DNA of 47,562 nucleotides. Origin: a virus. The notes below the pieces were generated by a model. The model was not told where the DNA came from. It saw only the letters and a program-made list of their open reading frames with translations, and made no database searches. The stretch is taken from positions 1-47,562 of IMG/VR virus record IMGVR_UViG_3300042320_001198. The stretch is one strand, 5' to 3'. Below are positions 39,612 to 47,228 of the stretch, piece by piece; position 1 is the first letter of the stretch, and each line of letters opens with the position of its first letter. Made by a program: the position numbers and the translations under genes.

Positions 39612-40598
39612 TCAGGCCAGAGCCAGCGCAAGCTGCTGTGGCGGCGGCGGGCAAGTCGCGCAATGAATGCGCCGCATCCGCAGCTCATCAAAGAACGGCT
39701 GAGCTTGATACCACTCGCTCATCTCCCTAGCGCGTTTGCTGCTATTGCAAGATGCGCAAGCTGGCACGATATTGTAAATTGCGTGAGCGCCCCGGGCGGC
39801 TATAGGCTTTACGTGCTCGATCTCCATGTCACCGCCGGAACCACAATAAGCGCAACAATCGCCAAACTCGGCAAACCGCTTTCTAATTGCCGCTACAGAG
39901 ACTTTATCCACAGTTTGCAGCTTGCGCATTTGCGCTTTTCTGCGTTTTGACTTTTCTCGATTGTACAGCCTGGCAGCCGGGCAAATTTGATACTTGAGCC
40001 ACTGCTTATCTTTATAGTGTTTTCGGCAATACGCCGTTCTCTCTTTTGGATTTTCGCGCCAATAGTTTTGCTGCTGTATATACACTAGCTTGGCCACGCT
40101 CGGGGTGGACTCGGCTTTTTTGATGGCTGCCATTAACGGAGCTAGCTCCCTTATGACGCTTTGTGGCTTGGCTCCATCGGTGCGGATAGGTGCAGTGCCC
40201 CTGGCGGTCAGCCCTTGCTTGCGCAGCTCCTCCTTTCGTCTAATTTTATACTTGGCCCTATTCTTTTTCCTTTGCTGCGAAACTCGATCACACTCTAAGC
40301 ACCTGCGCTGATAGCGTAAAGATAGGTCTAACCCCTGCCACTTATGCCCTCTAGCGCAAAGAGTGCTTAGAGTAAAGTGTTCTTCAAAGCCCATGGCGGC
40401 ATTGTCGATAAACGGAATTAGCCAATGCCGCCGTCGCCCTGGCTTCCTTTCGCAACCCACGCATTCACCGTGCAGGGCTGGTTGAGAAAGGTTGATCCTG
40501 CGCAAGCTTTGCCCACTCCCTGGCCATTCGTGGCCAGGGAGTGGGCAAAGCTTGCGCAGCCAAAAGCAATTTTCGTCGAATGCGTAAATTAGTTCCAT
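39612..40598 (-). CDS. HNH endonuclease with duplicated zinc ribbons
   Basis: 328 aa. Two related N-terminal ribbon motifs (LCPLPGHEWPGSGQSLR...CVGC and LCARGHKWQGLDLSLRYQRRCLEC) are followed by a very basic linker and a C-terminal HNH core (CAYCGSGGDMEIEHVKPIAARGAHAIYNIVPACASCNSSKRAR). It may be a homing nuclease, or the terminase-linked HNH nuclease that many cos phages need for packaging; its place just upstream of TerS favours the latter. Codons 14-34 form a 29-bp perfect palindrome. GC is lower than the flanks. Confidence 0.85.
   Translation of the reverse strand: MELIYAFDENCFWLRKLCPLPGHEWPGSGQSLRRINLSQPALHGECVGCERKPGRRRHWLIPFIDNAAMGFEEHFTLSTLCARGHKWQGLDLSLRYQRRCLECDRVSQQRKKNRAKYKIRRKEELRKQGLTARGTAPIRTDGAKPQSVIRELAPLMAAIKKAESTPSVAKLVYIQQQNYWRENPKERTAYCRKHYKDKQWLKYQICPAARLYNREKSKRRKAQMRKLQTVDKVSVAAIRKRFAEFGDCCAYCGSGGDMEIEHVKPIAARGAHAIYNIVPACASCNSSKRAREMSEWYQAQPFFDELRMRRIHCATCPPPPQQLALALA
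40498..40559. repeat. 29-bp perfect palindrome with 4-nt loop
   Basis: Arms 40498-40526 and 40531-40559 are exact complements around TTCG (CGAA on the coding strand). The arm begins CTGCGCAAGCTTTGCCCACT. It lies wholly inside the HNH coding sequence, encoding LRKLCPLPGHEWPGSGQSLRR, and the encoded protein fits the ribbon motif, so it is real coding sequence that has also become a long RNA hairpin 39 bases after the ATG. Confidence 0.93.
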
Positions 40599-40825
40599 CG
40601 ACCTGTGTCCGCAGGTTGATCAGGGTCGGGAGTCTCACCTCGCCGGCCCATCCAATTATACGGAACCCTAAGACGCAACCTTATCGAGAGCCGTTCTCAA
40701 GAGAAAGCGCGGGCTGCGAGTGCACCCACGGCTTAGGGCCCTGGAAGGACCCGGAACGATTCTCATTCTCATCCTGCCCGCTCGACGCATGCCCTGCCTG
40801 CCCTGCGTGCGAATGATTCTCGATC
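40599..40825. other. Intergenic region upstream of HNH gene
   Basis: About 230 bases without a convincing gene. It contains a small palindrome TTCTCAAGAGAA (40687-40698) and a 21-bp imperfect repeat, 40758-40778 and 40815-40835 (18 of 21 identical), beginning GATTCTC. This could hold the promoter for the HNH-terminase operon or part of cos; neither can be shown from sequence alone. Confidence 0.4.
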
Positions 40826-41473
40826 TCATCTTGCCGTCGCCAGTGCCTCGGCCATGCGTCGGTTCATCAGGCCAGCCCAACTGGCGTTCACCGATTCGCG
40901 GGCGATGCGCTCGATGGGCCAGCGGCGGGGGATGTTGGGCAGGTTGTTGAAACGCAGGATTGAACGCACCTCTTTCTGTTTCCGGCCCCTGCGTTCGTAG
41001 ATGCCGGGGCCAAGCTTCCCTCGTCGATCCTTGATGGTGAAGTAGGCGGCGCCGCCTTTGAGCGCCTTGATGGCCTGAGCCTTGCTGATGTTGCCGGTAG
41101 CGTTGCTGATAGTGGCGTCGCGGCCAGGACGCCATGCGGGGGCAATGCCGAGGCGGCGCTCAGATGGACGCTGAGGGCGAATTCCGCCCTGAATAGACGG
41201 CAGCAAATAGCTGCGCTGGATAGGCCTAAGGTCTAGCTCTACGGTGAGATCGGTCTTGCTACTGTATCGCGAGACGTAATAACCTCGCTGCGTAAATCTT
41301 GTAGGGCGATCGAAATATTTACCCGTTGAATTATTAAGATCGGCGGCGGCTTGCTTGGCTACATCGTTGAGCGCTCGGCTGGCAGCAAATGGAATCTGGC
41401 CATGGACGTATGCGACCCAGGCCAGGGCCTGATCTATGCCGCTGCTGTCAACGCCCATGGTCGTGACTGCCAT
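40826..41473 (-). CDS. Minor tail protein Z-like
   Basis: 215 aa. HGQIPFAASRALNDVAKQAAADLNNSTGKYFDRPTRFTQRGYYVSRYSSKTDLTVELDLRPIQRSYLLPSIQGG and the basic C-terminus (GIYERRGRKQKEVRSILRFNNLPNIPRRWPIERIARES) match the plan of lambda Z and related head-tail connectors. In lambda Z sits between FII and U. Here it lies upstream of the HNH and terminase genes, so the operon has been rearranged or this is a separate family with the same look. Confidence 0.55.
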   Translation of the reverse strand: MAVTTMGVDSSGIDQALAWVAYVHGQIPFAASRALNDVAKQAAADLNNSTGKYFDRPTRFTQRGYYVSRYSSKTDLTVELDLRPIQRSYLLPSIQGGIRPQRPSERRLGIAPAWRPGRDATISNATGNISKAQAIKALKGGAAYFTIKDRRGKLGPGIYERRGRKQKEVRSILRFNNLPNIPRRWPIERIARESVNASWAGLMNRRMAEALATAR

Positions 41474-41511
41474 CCTGATCCCCTGCTGCTGGACTCAGTC
41501 TGCCGCAGCGC

Positions 41512-41943
41512 TTACTGCATGGTCCTGATTTCGATCTGACAGCCCTCTAGCTCGGTATCGGGGCGGCCGGGCGTGCAGTATTCCTTTGACGCCGACATGA
41601 ACGCCACCTGGCTGTCGTCGGCGAACAGCACGCCGCTTAGTCCGTCCAGGGTGGAGCGGCAGAGCTTGTCCAGGTCAGGCCTGGTGATGTGGCGAATGGG
41701 TGCCGAGGGTTTGAGCTGGCCCTTGGCGTTGCGGTGGCCCTTGGGCCTAGTGAAACGGAACGTCAGACGCAGGTAGATCGGGGCGCTGGTGATAGCCAGG
41801 CCCGTGGCTAGCGCTTCCTGCCTGACCGCCTCGCGCCACGGCCTGACCTTGGCGCTGCTCTCTACCATGCGGCCACCGCCAACGTGGCGCTTGCTGCCTT
41901 GTGGCGCTGGGGTAATGCCGCAGATGTTAAACATCATGGGCAT
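41512..41943 (-). CDS. rusA: RusA-like Holliday junction resolvase
   Basis: 143 aa, normal for RusA. It begins with GITPAPQGSKRHVGGGRMVESS and has FRFTRPKGHR, then the catalytic acidic set in RPDLDKLCRSTLDGLSGVLFADDSQV (Asp90, Asp92, Asp100, Asp109/110). RusA cuts four-way junctions; in phages it clears branches before packaging. Other start codons at residues 3 and 4 are possible. It overlaps the upstream gene by ten bases. Confidence 0.9.
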   Translation of the reverse strand: MPMMFNICGITPAPQGSKRHVGGGRMVESSAKVRPWREAVRQEALATGLAITSAPIYLRLTFRFTRPKGHRNAKGQLKPSAPIRHITRPDLDKLCRSTLDGLSGVLFADDSQVAFMSASKEYCTPGRPDTELEGCQIEIRTMQ

Positions 41944-42191
41944 GGGCTATATTCTTGCGCCAGGAACTGCGCCGCATCAGCTAACGTGAGCGGGCGCCCC
42001 GCCAGCTGCTCATGCGCCGTCAGCTCGGCTGCAAGCTGTAGCAAAACCTCCTGCGCAACGCGCTGCGGCCAGTCATTCCCGACCTCACCATTCTCCAGCA
42101 GCTCCAGGATCGCGGCGGTTAAGCGACCCTCTAGTGTGGCAAGGTCAACGGGCAGCGTGTTGCCGTCGTTCGCCCAGGGGTCAGCGATCAT
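41934..42191 (-). CDS. Hypothetical acidic protein, 85 aa
   Basis: Mostly helical (LATLEGRLTAAILELLENGEV...RVAQEVLLQLAAELTAHEQLAGRPLTLADAAQFLAQEY). It overlaps RusA by ten bases and the previous gene by four. No family is recognised. Given its neighbours, a recombination or replication accessory is possible. Confidence 0.6.
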   Translation of the reverse strand: MIADPWANDGNTLPVDLATLEGRLTAAILELLENGEVGNDWPQRVAQEVLLQLAAELTAHEQLAGRPLTLADAAQFLAQEYSPCP

Positions 42192-42526
42192 GACTGTGGC
42201 CCCCTGATTGTCCAGAACGGAGCGCCCGTGGTGGCGGTGGCGCTGCCGTCAGCTTCGGCCAGTTTCTTGGCGGCCTTGAGCTGCTGCTCTAGGGTTCTGA
42301 CCGGAGCGGGGTATGCCCAACTCCGTCGCCCTTCGCTATACGAAAACGCCCAGTCATTGTGGCTGAAGCCACCTGGGTCAATTTGGCCGGCTGCTACTCG
42401 CCGGTCTAATTCTTCAAGCAAGGCTTGAAGGTTGCCATCGATAGACTTTTGTTCAGCTTTAATGCTGACAATGGCATCTAGCAGCCCATTGCTAGATGCA
42501 AAGACGGGGTGAGATACGCCGCTCAT
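42188..42526 (-). CDS. Hypothetical protein, 112 aa
   Basis: It starts MSGVSHPVFASSNGLLDAIVSIKAEQKSIDGNLQALLEELDRRVAAGQ and has a Trp/Tyr-rich middle (HNDWAFSYSEGRRSWAYPAPVRTLEQQLKAAKKLAEADG). The ATG at 42526 overlaps the stop of the small membrane gene (ATGA), which decides the start over a longer reading to 42586. Function unknown. Confidence 0.6.
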   Translation of the reverse strand: MSGVSHPVFASSNGLLDAIVSIKAEQKSIDGNLQALLEELDRRVAAGQIDPGGFSHNDWAFSYSEGRRSWAYPAPVRTLEQQLKAAKKLAEADGSATATTGAPFWTIRGPQS

Positions 42527-42681
42527 TTGATTGCCACGTGAACCAGGGTGGCGAAGATCGCCGTAAAGAACATAAACAGCATCCACTCGCCAGCCTGGCT
42601 TTTGCTGCGGCGTGCCTGGGGCGGGATGGCTGCGCTGTGGTCGCGGCGCCAGGGAGGCACGGAGGATTGGTAAACGGTCAT
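42523..42681 (-). CDS. Small tail-anchored membrane protein, 52 aa
   Basis: It reads MTVYQSSVPPWRRDHSAAIP, then PQARRSKSQAGEWMLFMFFTAIFATLVHVAIK. The basic N-terminal half and single C-terminal membrane helix (WMLFMFFTAIFATLVHVAI) would put the N-terminus in the cytoplasm. The stop overlaps the next ATG. It might be a lysis or superinfection-related protein; this is a guess from topology only. Confidence 0.6.
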   Translation of the reverse strand: MTVYQSSVPPWRRDHSAAIPPQARRSKSQAGEWMLFMFFTAIFATLVHVAIK

Positions 42682-42814
42682 GGGGAGATGTGGGTTGGAG
42701 TCTAGATGCTGAGCCGCTGCAAGGATAGGGCAGATCAGCTCGGATAACTGAGGCGGTCGTTACGGTTCGTTACGTGGCCCTGGCTCGGGAGGGGGAGGCA
42801 GTGCCAGCTAAGGG

Positions 42815-43540
42815 TTAGGCCTGGGCCAGCGCAGCGGAGACCGCTGGGGGGATCACAGGCTCAATGGGCTGGTCGCCGTTGATGATGTAAGCCTGCTGCA
42901 GCACCTGGTAGCCCTCCTGTGTCAGGCACCAGCCGGGGCGCCACAGTTGCGCGGTCTTGGCGATCCAGCCCTGACCGCGCAGCCAGGTGACGTTATTGCG
43001 AACGGTCGATGGCATCCACATATCACCCAAAGCTGTGCACAGATCATTGGTGTGGCAAGACTCGCCGCGATGGTGGTAACGAAAGTCGATATAACGAATA
43101 ATCTCCCTCTTCAATGGTGATAGGTAATCCCAGTTGATCCAATGTGGCCCGACAGGTGGCAGGCTGCGGCGCCTGGGAGCGGCGACGTGGCGCAATGGCG
43201 CGGCGGGCTGCTGGAGCTGTTCGAGAAACCAGCCATCCATCCAAACGGCGAACTGCGGGGATAGCCAGCGGGCCAGATCCACGGCGAGGCGTGGGTGAAC
43301 CCAGGTGCCGCGGAGATGGTTGGGGCCGCTGGTGGTGGTGCGGACCAACTCGGTGGTGGGAAGGCCCAGGGAATCGCTCAGGGCTTGGATGTATTCGGTG
43401 GTGCGGTCAAGACGCTGGTAGTCGGCATAGAGCTTGCCGTTGGCCTGGCACATGGCCGTGGCATCGGCATAGCCGTCGCCATCGCGGCGGCTGATGGGTG
43501 CGTCGTTCCACGTGCGGACGACGAGGCCTGAGGCGTTCAT
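42815..43540 (-). CDS. KilA-N domain regulator with winged helix
   Basis: 241 aa. The KilA-N DNA-binding domain spans residues 5-110 (VVRTWNDAPISRRDGDGYADATAMCQANGKLYADYQRLDRTTEYIQAL...GTWVHPRLAVDLARWLSPQFAVWMDGWFLEQL). The C-terminal part (142-216) is a winged helix (MPSTVRNNVTWLRGQGWIAKTAQLWRPGWCLTQEGYQVL) closely like the C-terminus of the PrimPol-helicase encoded upstream. I chose the ATG at 43540, since residues before it are unlike the family and run through a palindrome. Likely a regulator of lytic development. Confidence 0.82.
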   Translation of the reverse strand: MNASGLVVRTWNDAPISRRDGDGYADATAMCQANGKLYADYQRLDRTTEYIQALSDSLGLPTTELVRTTTSGPNHLRGTWVHPRLAVDLARWLSPQFAVWMDGWFLEQLQQPAAPLRHVAAPRRRSLPPVGPHWINWDYLSPLKREIIRYIDFRYHHRGESCHTNDLCTALGDMWMPSTVRNNVTWLRGQGWIAKTAQLWRPGWCLTQEGYQVLQQAYIINGDQPIEPVIPPAVSAALAQA

Positions 43541-43586
43541 GGTTGTTTCTGCTGTAGGTCGCCGGGCATCGCTGCCTGACATCTGC

Positions 43587-43655
43587 AGCATAAGCACATC
43601 GGTCCCATGGCTGTCAACAGCAAGGGGTCTATGGGATTTCCCATAGACCCCTTGC
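43587..43655 (-). promoter_or_regulatory. Promoter with adjacent 17-bp palindrome
   Basis: On the minus strand a perfect consensus TTGACA (43617-43612) is followed 19 bases on by TATGCT (43592-43587; spacing is one longer than ideal, or 18 if TTATGC is used). Immediately upstream lies a palindrome with 17-bp perfect arms (43620-43636 and 43639-43655) and a 2-nt centre. No T run follows it, so an operator is more likely than a terminator. It would drive the KilA-N gene. Confidence 0.6.
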
Positions 43656-43755
43656 CTGGAATGAAACCGGGCCTCCGATACGGTTTCAGGCCGCCGCCTA
43701 CGCAACAGCGGCCACCGCGTCCAGCCTTACGGGTAGGACCGACCCGGCCATGGTC

Positions 43756-44493
43756 TCAGGCTAGGGCAATGCCAGGCTCAGGCCTGGGGTGATGCGGGTT
43801 CTGAGCCCGCCAGGTAGCCCAGGCCGTAGCCCAGGCCAGGCGGCATTCCGCGACGCTGTAGAGCGGGGAGAACGTCGTAGAGCCGGGCCTAGCCCAGATG
43901 GTCTGGCCGTAGTCGTACCAGTTGTTGTGCGTGCTCTCCAGGGCCTGGTAGCCGCCGAGCTGGGCAGCTGTGGAGTAGGTGGCGCCGTTCTCGCCCAACG
44001 ATTTCAGGTCCGCCAACACCCTGGCCGGACCAGTGGCCCATGCGGGCCGATCTGGCGAGGGGGGCAGGGACGGATCCAGGTAGGCCACATCGAACGTGCC
44101 GGCCACCTGGCGGCGAGTGCAGCAGGTGGGGCGCTCGCTGGCGATCACCTCGACCTGAGCCCAGCGTTCGTGGGTGATCAACGGCTGGATCCAGTCGGCG
44201 TAGGGGCCGGCGCAGATCTCTGCCATTTCGTAGATGTCGGCCCCATCGTTGCCGTGTCGGCCGAGCCGCAGAAACACCTCCAGCCCTAGGTGACAGCTGT
44301 TCCCGCGAGGCTCCCAGGTTGCGCGGGTGGCCTCGATCCTGGCCATGGCGAACTCGCTCTTCAGCACTGACAGGACGCCGGTGACGCTGACCGGGAACTC
44401 CAGATCGCCCAGCCAATACCGGTGTTCAGGGTCGCGGCGGTGAAGGCCGGGGATGGGGGGGAGCCAGGGGGTGGAGGTGGTCATCGGGGTCAA
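43756..44493 (-). CDS. PD-(D/E)XK nuclease-like protein
   Basis: 245 aa. The RecB/lambda-exonuclease type core is visible as VAGTFDVAYLD (Asp135), VLADLKSLG (Asp162-x-Lys164) and YSTAAQLGGYQAL (Gln178 and Tyr182). The N-terminal part (PPIPGLHRRDPEHRYWLGDLEFPVSVTGVLS) is common in phage members. Probable 5'-3' exonuclease or recombination nuclease. Internal ATGs at residues 4 could also be the start. Its 5' end is preceded by a run of ten G. Confidence 0.75.
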   Translation of the reverse strand: MTPMTTSTPWLPPIPGLHRRDPEHRYWLGDLEFPVSVTGVLSVLKSEFAMARIEATRATWEPRGNSCHLGLEVFLRLGRHGNDGADIYEMAEICAGPYADWIQPLITHERWAQVEVIASERPTCCTRRQVAGTFDVAYLDPSLPPSPDRPAWATGPARVLADLKSLGENGATYSTAAQLGGYQALESTHNNWYDYGQTIWARPGSTTFSPLYSVAECRLAWATAWATWRAQNPHHPRPEPGIALA

Positions 44494-44855
44494 GAGGCTG
44501 AGGGGGGGGGGTACTAAGTAGGGGCGGGAATCGGGAATTTTTCGGCCAAACGGCAGTAGTGGCGGGCGATCTCAGCTATCAGAGAGCGGGAAAATTTGTG
44601 GGAATTCGGAGGCCCATCGGGAAAACAGGCGGGAATGCCGGGAAGGCGTCGGTGAAGGCTCGATTCCAAGGGGCGAAAAATCCCGATCAATTCCCGCATT
44701 TTCCCGCTGTTTTCCTGATTTCCATTTCCCCAGATCCACTGCACCGCAAGGCATTACAAAGAATAATTCCTGATTCCTTCTCTCTTTAGGGGGAGAGAGA
44801 GGTGTGCTGGTTGCTGTGGCGGTTAGCGCCATGGGGTTGGCGGTTGCAGTGGCGG
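44494..44855. other. GGGAA-box region, candidate replication control site
   Basis: About 360 bases between two minus-strand genes without a convincing gene. Seven GGGAA boxes occur on the plus strand (first bases 44526, 44533, 44588, 44600, 44619, 44631, 44640), then three TTCCC (44691, 44701, 44726), so boxes face each other across 44645-44690. Composition is richer in A/T than the flanks. A 10-G run lies at 44502-44511. It could be an origin or operator array for the PrimPol-helicase. Confidence 0.45.
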
Positions 44856-44868
44856 TTAGCGCCATGGG
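44816..44868. repeat. 20-bp direct repeat at the PrimPol-helicase stop
   Basis: GTGGCGGTTAGCGCCATGGG occurs at 44816-44835 and 44849-44868. The second copy holds the stop codon and last residues of the PrimPol-helicase. The first lies just beyond, as if the 3' end had been duplicated by 33 bp. Confidence 0.8.
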
Positions 44869-47228
44869 TTGGGGGTGCCCTGGCTGATCAGGTTGAGGGC
44901 CCTTCTGCCGGCTGGCGTGAGCTTCCAGGCGGTCCCGGCCTTGCTGACCAGGCCCCGTTTGCGCAGCCAGGTGAGGTTGTTTCTGATGGTCGATTCGTTG
45001 CTGTTTAGTTCGGTGATGATCAGGTTCGTTGCGGTCGAGATCTTGCGCTCGGTGCGCACCTCAATGCAGTCGAGGATTGCGCCGCGGGCGTTGCCGGTGA
45101 CCTCGCCGCGCGTTACCTCAAAGCCGTCCTCGGAGAGGCGATAGCAAAACTCGCGAGACGGGGAGCCTCTGAGCTTGTGAACGCTCCATTCGTTGCCGGG
45201 CCCCCGGTCGGTGACCACACGGGTGAGCTGATGCACGGCGCTGGGGATCTGGTTGATGTTCTGGCTGCCTGCTGCGGCCTGCAGCCCCTTGCCAGCGGCC
45301 TTGCCGCCTGCTGGGTGGTGAAGCCATAGCAGCGAGCAATGGCGGCCTACCAGGGCCTGCATGAACCGCATCAGGGTGCCTACCGGGCCGATGCCGAAGT
45401 TGACGCCTGCCAGTTCGAGCACCGCCTTTAGGCTGTCGATCACCACTAGCGCGTAGTCGCCCTGTTCGAGTTCGTCGCGCAGCTCCAGGAGGCCCCGGGG
45501 TGAACAACTCCACGCGGGGGTGCCCTCGGAGCCCTCAGCTGTCCAGATGGTGAACCCGGCGATCACCTCGGGGTCAGTAGCGACTCCGAGATCCTCGAGG
45601 TACTCGCGCACCATTGCCCTGGCGCCTTCGCCGCCGTCGCTGCCAATCCAGAGAATTCTGCCGCTGCGATCAGGGGTGATCTGCTGATCAAGAAATGGCC
45701 GGCCCTTGATGATCGAGACGCCCATGGCGGCGGCGGCCATGGTCTTGCCGGTGCCGCCAGCGCCAAATAGCACATGATCGCGGCGCCACAGCAGGAACCC
45801 AGGTAGCAGATCCTCAGCAGGCGAATCGAGGGGATCGGCAATTGAGCGGCCACGGCGCGCGCCACTGTGCCCTACCTGCAGTGGGAGGCCCCAGCGGGCG
45901 GCCAGCGCGTACATCATGCGATCGTCGATGGCGTCGCCGCGCACGCCCAGGTTCCACAAGTCCGCGCGGGTCGCCTGCTGCTTTGCCCAGGGATCGGAGG
46001 GGTCTAGGTGCAGGTCGAGCAGGTGGTCTAGGAGCCGCTGAATCTGTTCATCTCGGGGCAGCTCTTCTGGCTGATCGCTGCTGGCGTTGGGCGTTGCGGC
46101 CGCGCCCTGCGGCTGTGGCGGGGTGGGCTGGCTGGGCTTGGGCTGGCCTGGGCCACTGCCGCGTGAGCTGCCGCTGCCAGGGGGGCGCCAGCCGTGCTGC
46201 CTGGCATGCCACCAGAACGTCTCGGCGGCGATCCGCTGGCCGCCAGACCTGGCCACCTGCGGGATGTCCCAGTTGCAGGCTTTGCTGGGGCTGTGGGCCT
46301 CCATCAAGCCGATAGCCACCTCCGGGGCGTGGCCAGCCTCTGCGCATGCCTGGATCAGGCCCCAGAGGATGTTCCGGTAGTTGCCGTAGGTTTCGTCACC
46401 ACCACCAACACGGCGGGGGATGTAGCTGAGAGCGTCGCGGATCTGCTCCAGCGGCCTAGGGGGGAATTCCTGCAGCCGTGGCGCGATCGGCGCGATGGGG
46501 ATCCCAGGGGCCAGTGCGGGCTGGGCCAATTCCAGCTCCAGAACCTGGCTCTGCTCACCTGCGGCAAGCGCGGCTTCGAACTCGGCGAGGGTGTAGCGGT
46601 TGCCGGTCTCATGGATGATCGTGGCCTGGCCCGTGGGTTGGCCGGACACCTTGTCGTGGTAGATGCCGCCTGGCAGACGCATCAGGCGGGAGGGGTTGGA
46701 GCACTGGGGATCAGATTTGCAATAGGCAATCAGGCGGGCGGTGATGGCGCGCCAGGTGGCCGGGTCGATGGCCGAATCGAGCGCCCAGTAGACGTGGACT
46801 GATTTCCCGCCGGTGAGCACCATCACAGTGGGTTCCGGTAGCCCCAGCGTTCGCCAGGCAATCAGCTGATCGGCGATTGAGATCTTGTCCCACTCGGCAA
46901 AGAAGGCTTTGCAGCCGATGATGTCCTCGTCGTGGACGCAGCCGGTGGGCAGGCCCTCGCGGTTGATGCCTGTAGCGATGAGAGCAGTGCCGGTGATGAA
47001 GTAAACGGACGCGCCATCGGCGCAGTCGGCGATCAGCTCCGCCAGGTCAAGGCCGTGCTGATCAGGTGCCCAACCCTTACGGCTTGGGTCCCGGCGGCGG
47101 CGGTTGGCGCCACGGTTGGGGGCAATGGAGCGCAGCCAGACCGTGGCCGGGTCAAGGCCCAGCAGCAGCAGGAACCGCAACGCGGCGTTGCCGTCTACTG
47201 CTGGTGGGGTGATGGGCTCAGCCATCAT
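44856..47228 (-). CDS. PrimPol-helicase fusion (AEP primase + RepA-like ATPase)
   Basis: 790 aa. The N-terminal primase-polymerase domain shows FFAEWDKIS (109-117), TGGKSVHVYWAL (139-150) and SDPQCSNPSRLMRLPGG (172-188), typical of archaeo-eukaryotic-type primases. A PriCT-like helical domain covers ~262-345. A Pro/Gln-rich linker follows. The RecA-like helicase has Walker A GAGGTGKT (489-496) and Walker B LVVIDSL (594-600), with LLWLHHPAGG at 633-642. The C-terminus (716-779) is a winged helix (ESTIRNNLTWLRKRGLVSKAG). It should prime and unwind phage DNA. Overlaps the next upstream gene by four bases. Confidence 0.88.
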   Translation of the reverse strand: MMAEPITPPAVDGNAALRFLLLLGLDPATVWLRSIAPNRGANRRRRDPSRKGWAPDQHGLDLAELIADCADGASVYFITGTALIATGINREGLPTGCVHDEDIIGCKAFFAEWDKISIADQLIAWRTLGLPEPTVMVLTGGKSVHVYWALDSAIDPATWRAITARLIAYCKSDPQCSNPSRLMRLPGGIYHDKVSGQPTGQATIIHETGNRYTLAEFEAALAAGEQSQVLELELAQPALAPGIPIAPIAPRLQEFPPRPLEQIRDALSYIPRRVGGGDETYGNYRNILWGLIQACAEAGHAPEVAIGLMEAHSPSKACNWDIPQVARSGGQRIAAETFWWHARQHGWRPPGSGSSRGSGPGQPKPSQPTPPQPQGAAATPNASSDQPEELPRDEQIQRLLDHLLDLHLDPSDPWAKQQATRADLWNLGVRGDAIDDRMMYALAARWGLPLQVGHSGARRGRSIADPLDSPAEDLLPGFLLWRRDHVLFGAGGTGKTMAAAAMGVSIIKGRPFLDQQITPDRSGRILWIGSDGGEGARAMVREYLEDLGVATDPEVIAGFTIWTAEGSEGTPAWSCSPRGLLELRDELEQGDYALVVIDSLKAVLELAGVNFGIGPVGTLMRFMQALVGRHCSLLWLHHPAGGKAAGKGLQAAAGSQNINQIPSAVHQLTRVVTDRGPGNEWSVHKLRGSPSREFCYRLSEDGFEVTRGEVTGNARGAILDCIEVRTERKISTATNLIITELNSNESTIRNNLTWLRKRGLVSKAGTAWKLTPAGRRALNLISQGTPNPWR

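Noticed and set aside
44514-44744. 76-residue minus-strand frame in the GGGAA-box region
   Set aside because: Looks more protein-like than its neighbours, but no family, no start signal and its codons are dominated by the repeated boxes.
44572-44865. 97-residue minus-strand frame beginning with two MALTATATxxP units
   Set aside because: Starts inside the duplicated 3' end of the PrimPol-helicase and continues through the GGGAA boxes with a poor composition; treated as non-coding, with moderate doubt.
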